A stretch of DNA of 64,000 nt. It comes from Nocardioides caeni. Lineage in GTDB: Bacteria; Actinomycetota; Actinomycetes; Propionibacteriales; Nocardioidaceae. The position numbers were made by a program, and so were the translations under genes. Position 1 is the first letter of the stretch. Every line of letters starts with the position of its first letter. This document shows positions 1 to 7,981 of the stretch, in pieces. The notes under the pieces are model-generated. The model made no database searches. It had not been told where the DNA came from and saw nothing but the letters and a program-made list of their open reading frames with translations. The stretch lies in the NCBI RefSeq assembly GCF_004912195.1, contig NZ_STGW01000005.1:130404-194403 (forward strand). Reading direction: 5' to 3'.

Positions 1-1
1 C

Positions 2-587
2 CAGATCACCGCGTTGGCGGGCAACGTTGGCGCGAGCAAGCCGCGGGTGAAGATCTACCTCCACCTCGCCCCCGGCGCCCCCATCGCCCGGCTCGAGGGC
101 CACGGGCCCGTCACCCGCGACTACGTCCGCCACCTCGTGCGCGACATTGCCGGACACGTCCGCGTCCAACCCGTGATCGATCTCAACCAGACCATCGCTG
201 TCGATGCCTACGAGATCCCCCACCGACTCCGTCAAGCCGTCCGGCTCATCCACCCCGCCGACGTGTTCCCCTACGCGACCAACCTCAGCCGGACCATGGA
301 CCTGGACCCCCAGATCCCCCACGGCGAAGGCGGAGAGACGTCCACGGACAACCTGGGCCCCGTCACGAGAAGCCACCACCGCATCAAGACCCACGACAAC
401 ACCAGTCAAGGGTGGCAAGTACGACAATCCAACCCCTGAGATCACCGTCTGGCGAGATCCCTACGGGGCCCACTACCTGGTCGACCCGACCGGCACACGA
501 CGCATCACCACCCACACCGACGGTGAAGCCAGCCGATCACGCCTCGAGCTCTACACCACCCAACTCCTCCTCGACCTGGCCGGCTGA
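2..587 (+). pseudogene. DUF222/13E12-family HNH endonuclease, 3' part, frameshifted
   Basis: The reading frame is already open at the window edge, so the 5' part lies outside. The translated end carries the hallmarks of the actinobacterial DUF222-HNH (13E12 repeat) family: NLGPVTRSHHRIKTH in the HNH region, then GWQVRQ, then WRDPYGAHYLVDPTGTRRI. The last two blocks are in different frames. The first frame stops at 437-439 just after RQSNP, and the family tail continues one frame over to a TGA at 585-587. Removing a single T at about 428 would restore RQPTPEITVWRDP, which fits the family. This is either a decayed gene or a sequencing error. These proteins occur in many near-identical copies in such genomes and are often degraded. 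No function is inferred for this copy. Confidence 0.85.
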
Positions 588-665
588 CGCCGACCCACGC
601 CTCGAATCCTCGAAGGCGTGCGGAGACGTCTTCCCGGCCCCGACCGAGGGGCGTACGTTCACTTC

Positions 666-1175
666 ATGCGCACCCGGTTCTCTCCTGCCCTCGCCGGCGG
701 GATCCTGACGATCGCCCTCGCCTCCGGCGGAATCGGATACGCGGCAGGCAAAGTCACCTCGGCGCAGATCAAGGACGGCACGATCCAGGGCCGCGACATC
801 CGGAACGGCACCATCACGGGCACCGACGTGATGGACCGTTCACTGCCGCGCACCAAGGTCAAGCGCGCGTGCGCGGCGGGCGAGCTGCCGGTGTTCGGGG
901 GCTGCGTGCGGTTGCAGGCCAGCGGTCCCACGTCGTACCAGGCGGCCATCGACGACTGCAACCGACGCAACGGCCGGCTGCCGACCACTGCCGAGATCAA
1001 GTGGATCGCCGCGCACGACGAGTACGGCTGGGCGGACGGCAACCTCAGCAACTACGAGTTCACCGGCGACTACACCGCGACGAGCCCCTTCACGCCGATC
1101 GCCTTCGACCGGGCCGGCAACTCATTCAACAACGCATCTGCGCACCTCTTCTGGCACCACTGCGTCACCTACTGA
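666..1175 (+). CDS. Small secreted protein with IxDGTI-type repeats, function unknown
   Basis: 169 residues. The start chosen is the ATG at 666, just before a basic and hydrophobic N-terminus (MRTRFSPALAGGILTIALA) that looks like a signal peptide or membrane anchor. Residues about 30-62 hold a short repeat, IKDGTIQGRDIRNGTITGTDV, of the kind often found just after the signal peptide of exported actinobacterial proteins. The C-terminal 100 residues contain several cysteines (in RACAAG, GGCVRL, DDCNRR and HHCVTY) and a segment, SYQAAIDDCNRRNGRLPTTAEI, that resembles a C-type-lectin or sulfatase-modifying-factor fold by eye. I do not recognise a family and infer only an extracytoplasmic location. 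A small hairpin follows the stop codon. Confidence 0.7.
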   Translation: MRTRFSPALAGGILTIALASGGIGYAAGKVTSAQIKDGTIQGRDIRNGTITGTDVMDRSLPRTKVKRACAAGELPVFGGCVRLQASGPTSYQAAIDDCNRRNGRLPTTAEIKWIAAHDEYGWADGNLSNYEFTGDYTATSPFTPIAFDRAGNSFNNASAHLFWHHCVTY

Positions 1176-1180
1176 ACCGA

Positions 1181-1197
1181 CTGCGGCGTCCCCGCAG
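1181..1197 (+). terminator. Possible small terminator hairpin
   Basis: A 6-base inverted repeat, CTGCGG / CCGCAG, with a 5-base loop lies 5 bases after the stop of the secreted-protein gene and between two convergent genes. There is no U-run, as is usual at this GC content. The evidence is structural only. Confidence 0.35.
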
Positions 1198-1211
1198 TTC
1201 CGTCGGCGCCG

Positions 1212-1535
1212 TCAGCGCCGTCCCGCGCGCGCCTTCGTGACGACGCCCTTGCCGGCGGAGAGGCCACGGCGGACGAGGCGGTCCGGCCTGCGGTTGGCGA
1301 GGTCGAGGAGGGAGTCGGCGATCCCCCAGGTGAGCTTGCCCTCGGACAGCTCCACCAGGGTCTCGAGCGGGAGCCCGACGGTCATGTCCTCCAGCTCCTG
1401 CCGCTCCTTCTCGGTGGCGACCGGGGGCAGCTGGCGCACGATCATCGCCTTGAACGCACGACCGGGCAGCGTCGTGGCGAGCTCGAGCACGGTCGACTGA
1501 CGGGTGAAGGGGCGCTGGGGCCGGTTCTGGGTCAT
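1212..1535 (-). CDS. Hypothetical protein, 107 residues, downstream of hsaF
   Basis: I do not recognise this protein. It is small and mostly helical in look, with a basic C-terminus (KARAGRR) and no membrane segment. A conserved-looking core reads PLETLVELSEGKLTWGIADSLLDL. It starts 22 bases after the hsaF stop on the same strand, so it is probably the last gene of the hsaEGF transcript and may be derepressed with it. Its place suggests, but does not show, a link to steroid catabolism. The ATG at 1535 is the only convincing start. Confidence 0.6.
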   Translation of the reverse strand: MTQNRPQRPFTRQSTVLELATTLPGRAFKAMIVRQLPPVATEKERQELEDMTVGLPLETLVELSEGKLTWGIADSLLDLANRRPDRLVRRGLSAGKGVVTKARAGRR

Positions 1536-1557
1536 GGGGATTCCTGTCCGGTGGTCG

Positions 1558-2673
1558 TCAGACGGTGGCGGGCGCGTCCTGCGCCGCCTTGAGCTGCAGC
1601 GCGATGTCGATGAGCTGGTCCTCCTGGCCGCCGATCAGCTTGCGCTTGCCGGCCTCGAGGAGGATCTGCGCGCCCGGGACGCCGTAGCGCTCGGCTGCGT
1701 TGCCGGCGTGCTTGAGGAACGACGAGTAGACGCCGGCGTAGCCCATCATCAGCGTCATCCTGTCGAGCTGGCACTCCTCCGGCATGGCCGGCTTGATGAC
1801 GTCCTCGGACGCGTCGACGATCTTGAGGAAGTCGACACCGGTCGTCCAGCCGAGCTTGTCGCAGACGCCGATGAAGGCCTCCAACGGCGTGTTGCCGGCG
1901 CCGGCGCCGAAGCGGCGCACCGAGCCGTCGATCTGGGTGGCGCCGGCGCGGGCGGCGGCGACCGTGTTGGCGACGCCGAGGCCGAGGTTCTCGTGACCGT
2001 GGAAGCCGACGTCGGCCTGGCCGCCGATCTCCGCGACGACGGCAGCCACGCGGTCGGAGGTCTGCTCCATGATGAGCGCACCGGCCGAGTCGACGACGTA
2101 GACGCACTGGCAGCCGGCGTCGACCATGATCCGGGCCTGCTTCGCCAGCACCTCCGGAGTCTGGGTGTGGCTCATCATCAGGAAGCCGACGGTCTCCAGG
2201 CCCAGCTCCCGGGCGAGGCCGAAGTGCTGGATCGAGACGTCGGCCTCGGTGCAGTGGGTCGCGACGCGGCAGATCTGGCCACCGTTGTCCTGCGCGGCAC
2301 GGATGTCGTCCTTGGTGCCGAGGCCGGGCAGCATCAGGAACGCGATCTTGGCGCGCTTCGCCGTCTCGGCGGCGATCTTGATGAGCTCCTGCTCGGGCGT
2401 GCGGGAGAAGCCGTAGTTGAACGACGAGCCGCCGAGGCCGTCGCCGTGGGTGACCTCGATGACCGGGATCCCGGACTCGTCGAGGGCGCGCACGATGTCC
2501 TCGACCTCCTGGCCGGTGAACTGGTGGCGCTTGTGATGCGAGCCGTCGCGCAGGCAGGTGTCGGTCAGGCGCAGGTCGAGGTGGCCGAACGGCTCGTCGC
2601 CGTGGGTGCCCGACCAGGTGCGCGACAGCGCGTTGATCTCGGGGTTCACGAACGTGGTGGTCGTGGTGCTCAT
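1558..2673 (-). CDS. hsaF: 4-hydroxy-2-oxovalerate aldolase, steroid pathway
   Basis: 371 residues. It splits 4-hydroxy-2-oxoacids to pyruvate and an aldehyde, the last carbon-carbon cleavage of the meta-cleavage pathway. It works as a complex with the acylating aldehyde dehydrogenase HsaG, to which the aldehyde is channelled. It is a DRE-TIM metallolyase: LRDGSH is at 41-46, with the metal-ligand Asp at 43, and HGHENLG at 225-231 supplies the two His ligands. The GAGAGNTP motif near 256 is also typical. The start is the ATG at 2673, one base after the hsaG stop (TGACATG), so translation is probably coupled. A GTG five codons upstream also exists but would overlap hsaG. Length is normal for the BphI/HsaF family. 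Confidence 0.95.
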   Translation of the reverse strand: MSTTTTTFVNPEINALSRTWSGTHGDEPFGHLDLRLTDTCLRDGSHHKRHQFTGQEVEDIVRALDESGIPVIEVTHGDGLGGSSFNYGFSRTPEQELIKIAAETAKRAKIAFLMLPGLGTKDDIRAAQDNGGQICRVATHCTEADVSIQHFGLARELGLETVGFLMMSHTQTPEVLAKQARIMVDAGCQCVYVVDSAGALIMEQTSDRVAAVVAEIGGQADVGFHGHENLGLGVANTVAAARAGATQIDGSVRRFGAGAGNTPLEAFIGVCDKLGWTTGVDFLKIVDASEDVIKPAMPEECQLDRMTLMMGYAGVYSSFLKHAGNAAERYGVPGAQILLEAGKRKLIGGQEDQLIDIALQLKAAQDAPATV

Positions 2674-2674
2674 G

Positions 2675-3589
2675 TCAGTTGCTCCCACTCTCGATCAGGT
2701 GACGCGCGATGTTCTCGCCCACCTGCGCTGCGGCGGCGGTCATGATGTCCAGGTTGCCGGCGTACGGCGGCAGGAAGTCGCCTGCGCCCTCGACCTCCAC
2801 GAAGATCGAGACCCGCCGCATCCCCCGCGTGAAGTCCGACGGGCCGTCGAACTGGGGCTCCTGCAGCAGCCGGTAGCCGGGGACGTACTGCTGGACGGCC
2901 GTCGCCATCTGGTGGACGGACTCGGCGATGGCGTCGGTGTCGGCGTCCGGGTCGACGGCGCAGAAGATGGTGTCGCGCATGATCATCGGCGGCTCGGCGG
3001 GGTTGAGGATGATGATCGCCTTGCCCTTCTCGGCGCCGCCGATGGTCTCGACGCCCGCGGAGGTCGTGCGGGTGAACTCGTCGATGTGGGCGCGCGTCCC
3101 CGGCCCGGCCGAGGCCGACGAGACGGACGCGACGATCTCGGCGTAGGACACCGGAGTGACCCGCGAGACGGCGTTGACCATCGGGATGGTGGCCTGGCCA
3201 CCACAGGTGATCATGTTGACGTTGAGCGCGCCGACGTGCTCGAGGCCGTTGACCGGCGGGATGACCGCGGGGCCCACGGCAGCGGGCGTCAGGTCGATGG
3301 CCCGGATCCCGGCCTCGGCGTAGCGCGGTGCGTACTCGCGGTGCACGTAGGCGGACGTCGCCTCGAACAGCAGGTCGGGCAGCTCGTCCTGCTTGAGCAG
3401 CCAGTCGACACCCTCGTGACTGACCTCGAGGCCCTTGTCGGAGGCGATCCGCAGACCCTCGCTGGAGGCGTCGACGCCGATCATCCACCGCGGCTCCACC
3501 ACGTCGGAGCGCAGCAGCTTGAAGAGCAGGTCGGTGCCGATGTTGCCCGGCCCGACGATGGCCGCGGTGAGTTTCTTGCTCGTGCTCAT
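2675..3589 (-). CDS. hsaG: Acetaldehyde/propanal dehydrogenase (acylating), steroid pathway
   Basis: 304 residues. It oxidises the aldehyde delivered by HsaF to the acyl-CoA using NAD and CoA. The Rossmann motif GPGNIG is at 13-18. The catalytic cysteine is Cys129 in [12 protein letters not shown], the family signature. Length is standard for BphJ/HsaG. A good ribosome site (GAGGGAG) precedes the ATG. It lies 25 bases downstream of hsaE and one base upstream of hsaF, in the order hsaE-hsaG-hsaF seen in M. tuberculosis (Rv3536c-Rv3535c-Rv3534c). The steroid form is thought to favour propanal; substrate choice cannot be read from the sequence here. Confidence 0.95.
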   Translation of the reverse strand: MSTSKKLTAAIVGPGNIGTDLLFKLLRSDVVEPRWMIGVDASSEGLRIASDKGLEVSHEGVDWLLKQDELPDLLFEATSAYVHREYAPRYAEAGIRAIDLTPAAVGPAVIPPVNGLEHVGALNVNMITCGGQATIPMVNAVSRVTPVSYAEIVASVSSASAGPGTRAHIDEFTRTTSAGVETIGGAEKGKAIIILNPAEPPMIMRDTIFCAVDPDADTDAIAESVHQMATAVQQYVPGYRLLQEPQFDGPSDFTRGMRRVSIFVEVEGAGDFLPPYAGNLDIMTAAAAQVGENIARHLIESGSN

Positions 3590-3602
3590 GGTCTCCCTCG
3601 AC

Positions 3603-3626
3603 CTACTCGGTGAACTACTCGGTGAA
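3603..3626. repeat. 12-base perfect tandem duplication across the hsaE stop codon
   Basis: The unit CTACTCGGTGAA occurs twice back to back (3603-3614 and 3615-3626). Read on the minus strand it duplicates the last three codons and stop of hsaE (F-T-E-stop), so a second copy follows the real stop. It looks like a recent slippage event with no effect on the protein. Confidence 0.8.
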
Positions 3627-4433
3627 GCTGACGGTCAGGGGCGCGAAGCCGCTGATGGACGCCGTGACCCGGTCCCCCGGGGCGAACGGCACGAACGGGC
3701 CCAGGGCCCCGGACAGGATCAGGTGGCCGGCCCGGAGCGGGTCGCCGAAGCGGGCCGCCTGGACGGCGAGCCAGCGCAGCGCCTCGAGCGGGTCGCCGAG
3801 GCAGGCGGCGCCGTTGCCGGCGGACCGCTCCTCGTCGTTGATCGTCAGCGACATGACGACGTCGCGGGGCTCGATCGCTCCGTCTCCCGTCAGCGGGCGT
3901 CCGTCGCGACCGACGACGAAGAGCCCGCTGGAGGCATTGTCGGCAACGGTGTCGGTGAACTCGATGTCCCAGTCCCCGATCCGGGAGTCGACGATCTCCA
4001 GCGCGGGCAGCGCGACCTCCACGGCGTCGCGGACCAGCTCGAGAGTGATCTCGCTCTCCGGGACGTCGATGTCGCGGGCCAGGACGAAGGCGACCTCGGC
4101 CTCCACGCGCGGCTGCACGAGCGTGCGCATGGAGATGGGCGCGGCTCCCTCGACAGCACCGTCACTGACGTCCATGTCGGACAGCAGGTAGCCGAAGTCC
4201 GGCTGGTCCACGCCCAGCTGCTTCTGGACGGCCTCCGAGGTGGCACCGATCTTGCGTCCGACCACGCCCGCCCCGCCGGCGATCCGCGCCTGCACGAGGC
4301 CCTGCTGCACGGCGTACGCCGCGGGGAGGTCGTCGGTGCCGATGAGGTCGCGCACGGCGGCGCACGGGACGCGGGTCACCTGGGCCGTCGCGAGCCGCTC
4401 GACTGCTGCCGCGATGGCGTCTGGAGAGGTCAC
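3615..4433 (-). CDS. hsaE: 2-hydroxypenta-2,4-dienoate hydratase, steroid pathway
   Basis: 272 residues. It hydrates the 2-hydroxydienoate released when HsaD cleaves the opened steroid A ring, giving the 4-hydroxy-2-oxoacid used by HsaF. It belongs to the fumarylacetoacetate hydrolase-like MhpD/BphH family: VGRKIG at 58-63 carries the conserved Lys61, and EAE at 111-113 matches the acidic metal ligands. The GTG at 4433 is the start. A -10-like TAGTAT lies six bases upstream, so the mRNA is probably leaderless. It is divergent from kstD, and both share a KstR operator. The hsaABCD genes that act upstream are not in this window. Confidence 0.93.
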   Translation of the reverse strand: MTSPDAIAAAVERLATAQVTRVPCAAVRDLIGTDDLPAAYAVQQGLVQARIAGGAGVVGRKIGATSEAVQKQLGVDQPDFGYLLSDMDVSDGAVEGAAPISMRTLVQPRVEAEVAFVLARDIDVPESEITLELVRDAVEVALPALEIVDSRIGDWDIEFTDTVADNASSGLFVVGRDGRPLTGDGAIEPRDVVMSLTINDEERSAGNGAACLGDPLEALRWLAVQAARFGDPLRAGHLILSGALGPFVPFAPGDRVTASISGFAPLTVSFTE

Positions 4434-4439
4434 ACGGAC

Positions 4440-4445
4440 ATACTA
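4440..4445 (-). promoter_or_regulatory. -10 element for hsaE, leaderless transcript
   Basis: TAGTAT on the minus strand lies six bases before the hsaE GTG, which places the transcript start at or next to the start codon. It overlaps the left end of the KstR operator. No good -35 hexamer is visible. Called by pattern only. Confidence 0.5.
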
Positions 4446-4457
4446 GAACCTGTTACA
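4444..4457. promoter_or_regulatory. KstR operator between hsaE and kstD
   Basis: TAGAACCTGTTACA matches the published KstR consensus TNNAACNNGTTNNA at every fixed position. KstR is the TetR-family repressor of cholesterol catabolism in mycobacteria and relatives. The site is centred in a 33-base gap between two divergent steroid genes and overlaps the -10 elements of both, so one bound dimer would block both promoters. The kstR gene itself is not in the window. The orthologous Rv3536c-Rv3537 gap is a known KstR target. Confidence 0.88.
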
Positions 4458-4459
4458 GT
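4454..4459 (+). promoter_or_regulatory. -10 element for kstD, leaderless transcript
   Basis: TACAGT lies seven bases upstream of the kstD ATG and overlaps the right half of the KstR operator. There is no ribosome site between it and the ATG, which fits a leaderless message. Called by pattern only. Confidence 0.45.
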
Positions 4460-4466
4460 TTTTCGC

Positions 4467-6146
4467 ATGAAGGAGTCCTACGACGTCGTCGTGGTCGGCG
4501 CCGGTGGCGCCGGCATGGCCGCCGCCCTCGCCGCCTCCCGCAACGGTCTCGACACCGTGCTGATCGAGAAGAGCCCCTACTTCGGAGGCTCCACCGCCCG
4601 CTCCGGCGGCGGTGTGTGGATCCCCGGGAACTACGCCATCCAGGCGGCCGGGCAGGAGGATCCCGGTGACCGGGACGCCGCGAAGACCTACCTCGACGCG
4701 ATCGTCGGCGACGTGGTTCCGAAGGTTCGTCGCGACACGTTCATCGACCGCGGTCCCGAGGTCATGGACTTCATTCGCGAGAACACTCCGCTGGAGTTCA
4801 CCTGGGTCCCCGAGTACGCCGACTACCTCCCCGAGCAGCCCGGCGGGCGTCCGCGCGGACGTAGCGTCGAGCCGGTCCCGTTGGACGCGCGCTTCCTCGG
4901 CGACGAGCTCGAGCGCCTGCACCCGCCCTACACCAAGGCGCCGGCGAACCTGATCGTCATGCAGCGCGACTACCGCAAGATCAGCCTGGGCCTGCGCACC
5001 ATCAAGGGCCCGCTGACGATGATCCGCGTCATGCTCAAGCGCGTGCTGTCGCTGCTGCTCGGGCGCAAGATGTACGCGATGGGCAACGCGATCGCGATCG
5101 GCCTGCGCCAGGGCCTGCGCCAGGCCGACGTCCCCGTCGAGTACGACACCGCACTGCAGGACCTGCTGGTCGAGGACGGCCGCGTCGTCGGGGTCGTGGT
5201 TTCGACAAGCTCAACCAGCGGAGAGACGCAACTACGCGAGATCCGCGCAACGCGGGGCGTGATCCTCGGTTCCGGCGGCTTCGAGCACAGCCAGCAGCTG
5301 CGCGAGAAGTTCCTCCCCCAGCCCACCTCGACCGAGTGGTCGACCGGCGCGGCCTCGAACACCGGCGGTGGCCTGCTCGCCGGCACGGCCGCCGGTGCGG
5401 CCACCGACCTGCTCGACGACGCCTGGTGGGGCCCGACGATCCCGCTCCCGGGCCGCGCGTGGTTCTGCCTCGCCGAGCGCAACCTGCCCGGGTCGATCAT
5501 GGTCAACGCCGCCGGCCAGCGCTACATGAACGAGGCGCTCCCCTACGTCGAGGCGACCCACGAGATGTACAAGGGCGAGGCGACCGGCGTGAGCCACGTG
5601 CCGTCGTACCTCGTCTTCGACCAGACCTATCGCAACCGCTACCTCTTCGCCGGACTCGCCGGCCGCCAGCCCTTCCCGGGCCGTTGGTACAAGGACGGCG
5701 TGGTCACCCGCGCGGACTCGCTCGCCGGCCTCGCCGAGAAGCTCGGCCTGCCGGAGGGCGCGCTGGACACGACCGTCGAGCGCTTCAACGGGTTCGCCCG
5801 CTCCGGCGTCGACGAGGACTTCCACCGCGGCGAGTCGGCCTACGACAAGTACTACTCCGACCCGACCGTGAAGCCGAACTGCTCGCTCGCGCCGATCGAG
5901 AAGGGCCCGTTCTACGCCGTCAAGATCGTCGCGGGCGACCTCGGCACCAAGGGTGGCCTGGTCACCGACGAGCGCGCCCGCGTGCTGCGCGAGGACGGCT
6001 CGGTGATCCCGGGCCTGTACGCCGCCGGCAACGTCTCCTCGGCAGTCATGGGCAACACCTACCCCGGCCCCGGCGGCACCATCGGTCCCGCCCTCGTCTT
6101 CGGCTACCTCGCCGCCGAGGACATCGCGAAGCAGGAGAACGCCTGA
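4467..6146 (+). CDS. kstD: 3-ketosteroid delta-1-dehydrogenase
   Basis: 559 residues. This FAD enzyme inserts the C1-C2 double bond into ring A of 3-ketosteroids, a key early step of ring opening. The FAD motif GAGGAG is at 11-16 and the GSTARSGGG segment follows. The active-site tyrosines fit the family: Tyr120 in YADYLPE, one in VFDQTYRNRY, and Tyr532 with Gly536 in NTYPGPGGTIGPA. The ATG at 4467 is chosen because it directly precedes the FAD domain and follows the KstR promoter. Residues about 244-254 (VVSTSSTSGETQ) are an insertion coded by a REP-like repeat. The stop overlaps the next start (TGATG). It corresponds to Rv3537. Confidence 0.95.
   Translation: MKESYDVVVVGAGGAGMAAALAASRNGLDTVLIEKSPYFGGSTARSGGGVWIPGNYAIQAAGQEDPGDRDAAKTYLDAIVGDVVPKVRRDTFIDRGPEVMDFIRENTPLEFTWVPEYADYLPEQPGGRPRGRSVEPVPLDARFLGDELERLHPPYTKAPANLIVMQRDYRKISLGLRTIKGPLTMIRVMLKRVLSLLLGRKMYAMGNAIAIGLRQGLRQADVPVEYDTALQDLLVEDGRVVGVVVSTSSTSGETQLREIRATRGVILGSGGFEHSQQLREKFLPQPTSTEWSTGAASNTGGGLLAGTAAGAATDLLDDAWWGPTIPLPGRAWFCLAERNLPGSIMVNAAGQRYMNEALPYVEATHEMYKGEATGVSHVPSYLVFDQTYRNRYLFAGLAGRQPFPGRWYKDGVVTRADSLAGLAEKLGLPEGALDTTVERFNGFARSGVDEDFHRGESAYDKYYSDPTVKPNCSLAPIEKGPFYAVKIVAGDLGTKGGLVTDERARVLREDGSVIPGLYAAGNVSSAVMGNTYPGPGGTIGPALVFGYLAAEDIAKQENA
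5198..5221 (+). repeat. REP-like repeat translated in frame inside kstD
   Basis: The 24 bases start GGTTTCGACAAGCTC and end AACCAGCGG, a type of short repeat scattered through Nocardioides-like genomes. They encode S-T-S-S-T-S in kstD at a loop just before the conserved RGVIL segment. A diverged copy, differing only by transitions, sits in the same reading frame in pyrC (31825-31848). Confidence 0.6.
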
Positions 6147-7024
6147 TGCCCATCGACCCGTCCGTCGCCATCGGCTCGGAGACCGCGAGCCTGACGTTCT
6201 CGTGGACCGAGTCCGACGTCCTGCTCTACCACCTCGGCATCGGCGCGGGGTCTCGCGCCGGCGACAACCTGTCGGCCGCGGCGTTGCGCTACACGCTCGA
6301 CGACGCCCAGCTCCAGGTCCTGCCGTCCTTCGGCGTCGTGGTGCCGACCTTCCACATGACCGACCCGCCGCCGCTCGACCTGCCCGGATGCGACATCAAC
6401 CTCGCGCAGGTCGTCCACGGCGCCCAGTCGATCTCGGTGTCGAAGCCGATCCCGACGTCCGGCAAGGGCCACCTCCGCACGACGCTCACCGACATCTGGG
6501 ACAAGGGCAAGGCGGCCGTGATCTGGCAGGAGGGTGTCGTCACCGACGACGCCGGCGACGAGCTGTGGCGCGTGCGCTCCTCGATCTTCGTCAAGGGCGA
6601 GGGAGGCTTCGGCGGCGACCGCGGCTCGGCCGAGGCCGTCGTGGTGCCCGAGCGGGCGCCCGACCACGCGTCGTCGTACGCCGTGACGCCGCAGCAGGCA
6701 CTGCTCTATCGCCTGTGCGGCGACCGCAACCCGCTGCACGCCGACCCTGCGTTCGCCCAGGGTGCCGGCTTCCCGGCGCCGATCCTGCACGGACTGTGCT
6801 CCTACGGCATCGTGCTGCGGGAGCTGACCGACGGGCTGCTCGACGGCGACGCTGCCCGAGTGGGTGGCTTCACCGGCCGCTTCGCGGGCGTGGTGTTCCC
6901 CGGCGAGACGATCCGGGTCACGGGCTGGCAGGACGAGGGTCGCATCATCGCCAGCGCCGCCATCGATGGTGGCCCGCGCGACGGATCCCCCGTCCTGGCC
7001 GACTGCGTGCTCTCGCTGGCCTAG
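6146..7024 (+). CDS. MaoC-family enoyl-CoA hydratase 2, steroid side-chain type
   Basis: 292 residues, a double hot-dog hydratase. The C-terminal half has the hydratase-2 signature YRLCGDRNPLHADPAFA at about 188-204; Asp193 and His198 are the catalytic pair. The N-terminal half lacks it, as expected for the two-domain R-specific hydratases (Hsd4B C-terminal region, Rv3538). Known relatives hydrate 24-enoyl-CoA steroid side chains. The ATG at 6146 overlaps the kstD stop (TGATG), so the two are co-translated and share the KstR promoter. Exact substrate is inferred from position and family. Confidence 0.88.
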   Translation: MPIDPSVAIGSETASLTFSWTESDVLLYHLGIGAGSRAGDNLSAAALRYTLDDAQLQVLPSFGVVVPTFHMTDPPPLDLPGCDINLAQVVHGAQSISVSKPIPTSGKGHLRTTLTDIWDKGKAAVIWQEGVVTDDAGDELWRVRSSIFVKGEGGFGGDRGSAEAVVVPERAPDHASSYAVTPQQALLYRLCGDRNPLHADPAFAQGAGFPAPILHGLCSYGIVLRELTDGLLDGDAARVGGFTGRFAGVVFPGETIRVTGWQDEGRIIASAAIDGGPRDGSPVLADCVLSLA

Positions 7025-7092
7025 GAGACTCTCCTGGACCCCGCCGCTACGTTGGGTGGGTCCCACCGTCCCCTTCCTCGGAGGATCCACCC

Positions 7093-7533
7093 ATGCCCAC
7101 TCGCACCGGACGTACCGCCTGGAACGGCGGCCTGCAGGACGGCACCGGCCAGGTCGAGCTGACCTCGTCGGGTGCCGGCACCTTCGACGTGTCGTTCCCC
7201 AAGCGTGCGGCGGACGACGCCGATGGCACCACCAGCCCCGAGGAACTCATCGGGGCTGCCCACTCCGCGTGCTACGCGATGTCGTTGTCCAACGAGATCG
7301 CCAAGGCGGGCGGCACGCCGATCGCTCTCGACGTCTCCGCCGAGGTCACCCTCGGTCCGGACCCGGCGGGCGGGTTCCAGCTCACGGCGATCGCCCTGAC
7401 GGTCCGCGCGGAGGTCGAGGGCCTCGACGAGGACGGCTTCAAGGCAGCAGCCGGCGCCGCGAAGATCGGGTGCCCCGTCAGCAAGGCGCTGACCGGCGTG
7501 CCGATCACCCTGGATGCTGCGCTGGAGAGCTGA
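7093..7533 (+). CDS. OsmC/Ohr-family peroxiredoxin
   Basis: 146 residues. These thiol peroxidases reduce organic hydroperoxides. The two redox cysteines are visible: Cys60 in AAHSACYAM and Cys127 in KIGCPVS. The TTSPEELIGAAHSACYAM block is diagnostic. A strong ribosome site (GGAGGA) lies at 7079-7085. It is 68 bases after the hydratase gene and might be read through from the kstD promoter. Whether it is closer to Ohr or OsmC I cannot settle. Its 3' end overlaps the convergent MOSC gene by 29 bases. Confidence 0.88.
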   Translation: MPTRTGRTAWNGGLQDGTGQVELTSSGAGTFDVSFPKRAADDADGTTSPEELIGAAHSACYAMSLSNEIAKAGGTPIALDVSAEVTLGPDPAGGFQLTAIALTVRAEVEGLDEDGFKAAAGAAKIGCPVSKALTGVPITLDAALES

Positions 7534-7981
7534 CCTCCCGGACGGTGTCGCCCACGCGCACCGTCCCGCCCTCGAGTACGCGAAACACGGTGCCGGCGCG
7601 GCGTCGCAGTGCCTCCTGCGCGCCCGCGCCGATCGTGTCGTCCAGCAGCTTGCAGGGAGCGGCCACCCGCACCACCTCGAGGAGCACGCTCTCACCGATC
7701 AGCAGGCGGTCGCCGGGCGTGCGCGTCACGACCCCGTGGCTGATCGTCAGGTTGCGGCGGGTGAGCTCGCTCGACACCGGAGCGCCGTACGACGCCTGCG
7801 CCTCGTCGAGCGAGCTGCGGCTCTGCAGCGTGACGTGCCGGTGGCGGGTGCCGTGATAACGGTCGCCCACGATCCCCTTGCCGGTCTCGACCTCGACCCT
7901 GCCCTTGGCCTGCATCGGCAGCCGGGAGCCCTTGGCGACGTGGATCGACTCCACGACAGCGCACTCAGGCGGCGAGCTCAC
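7505..7981 (-). CDS. MOSC-domain protein
   Basis: 158 residues. MOSC proteins bind sulfur carried on a conserved cysteine and act in molybdenum-cofactor-linked chemistry, for example reduction of N-hydroxylated compounds. GDRYHG is at 39-44, TRRNL at 74-78, and the conserved Cys110 is in [10 protein letters not shown]. Stand-alone length is typical of the YiiM-like branch. The GTG at 7981 overlaps the rpe stop (GTGA), so it is translated with rpe. The substrate is unknown. Confidence 0.85.
   Translation of the reverse strand: MSSPPECAVVESIHVAKGSRLPMQAKGRVEVETGKGIVGDRYHGTRHRHVTLQSRSSLDEAQASYGAPVSSELTRRNLTISHGVVTRTPGDRLLIGESVLLEVVRVAAPCKLLDDTIGAGAQEALRRRAGTVFRVLEGGTVRVGDTVREVSSPAQHPG

Noticed and set aside
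618..665. A longer form of the secreted protein from an upstream start
   Set aside because: It would put 16 polar residues in front of a clear signal peptide. The ATG at 666 is better.
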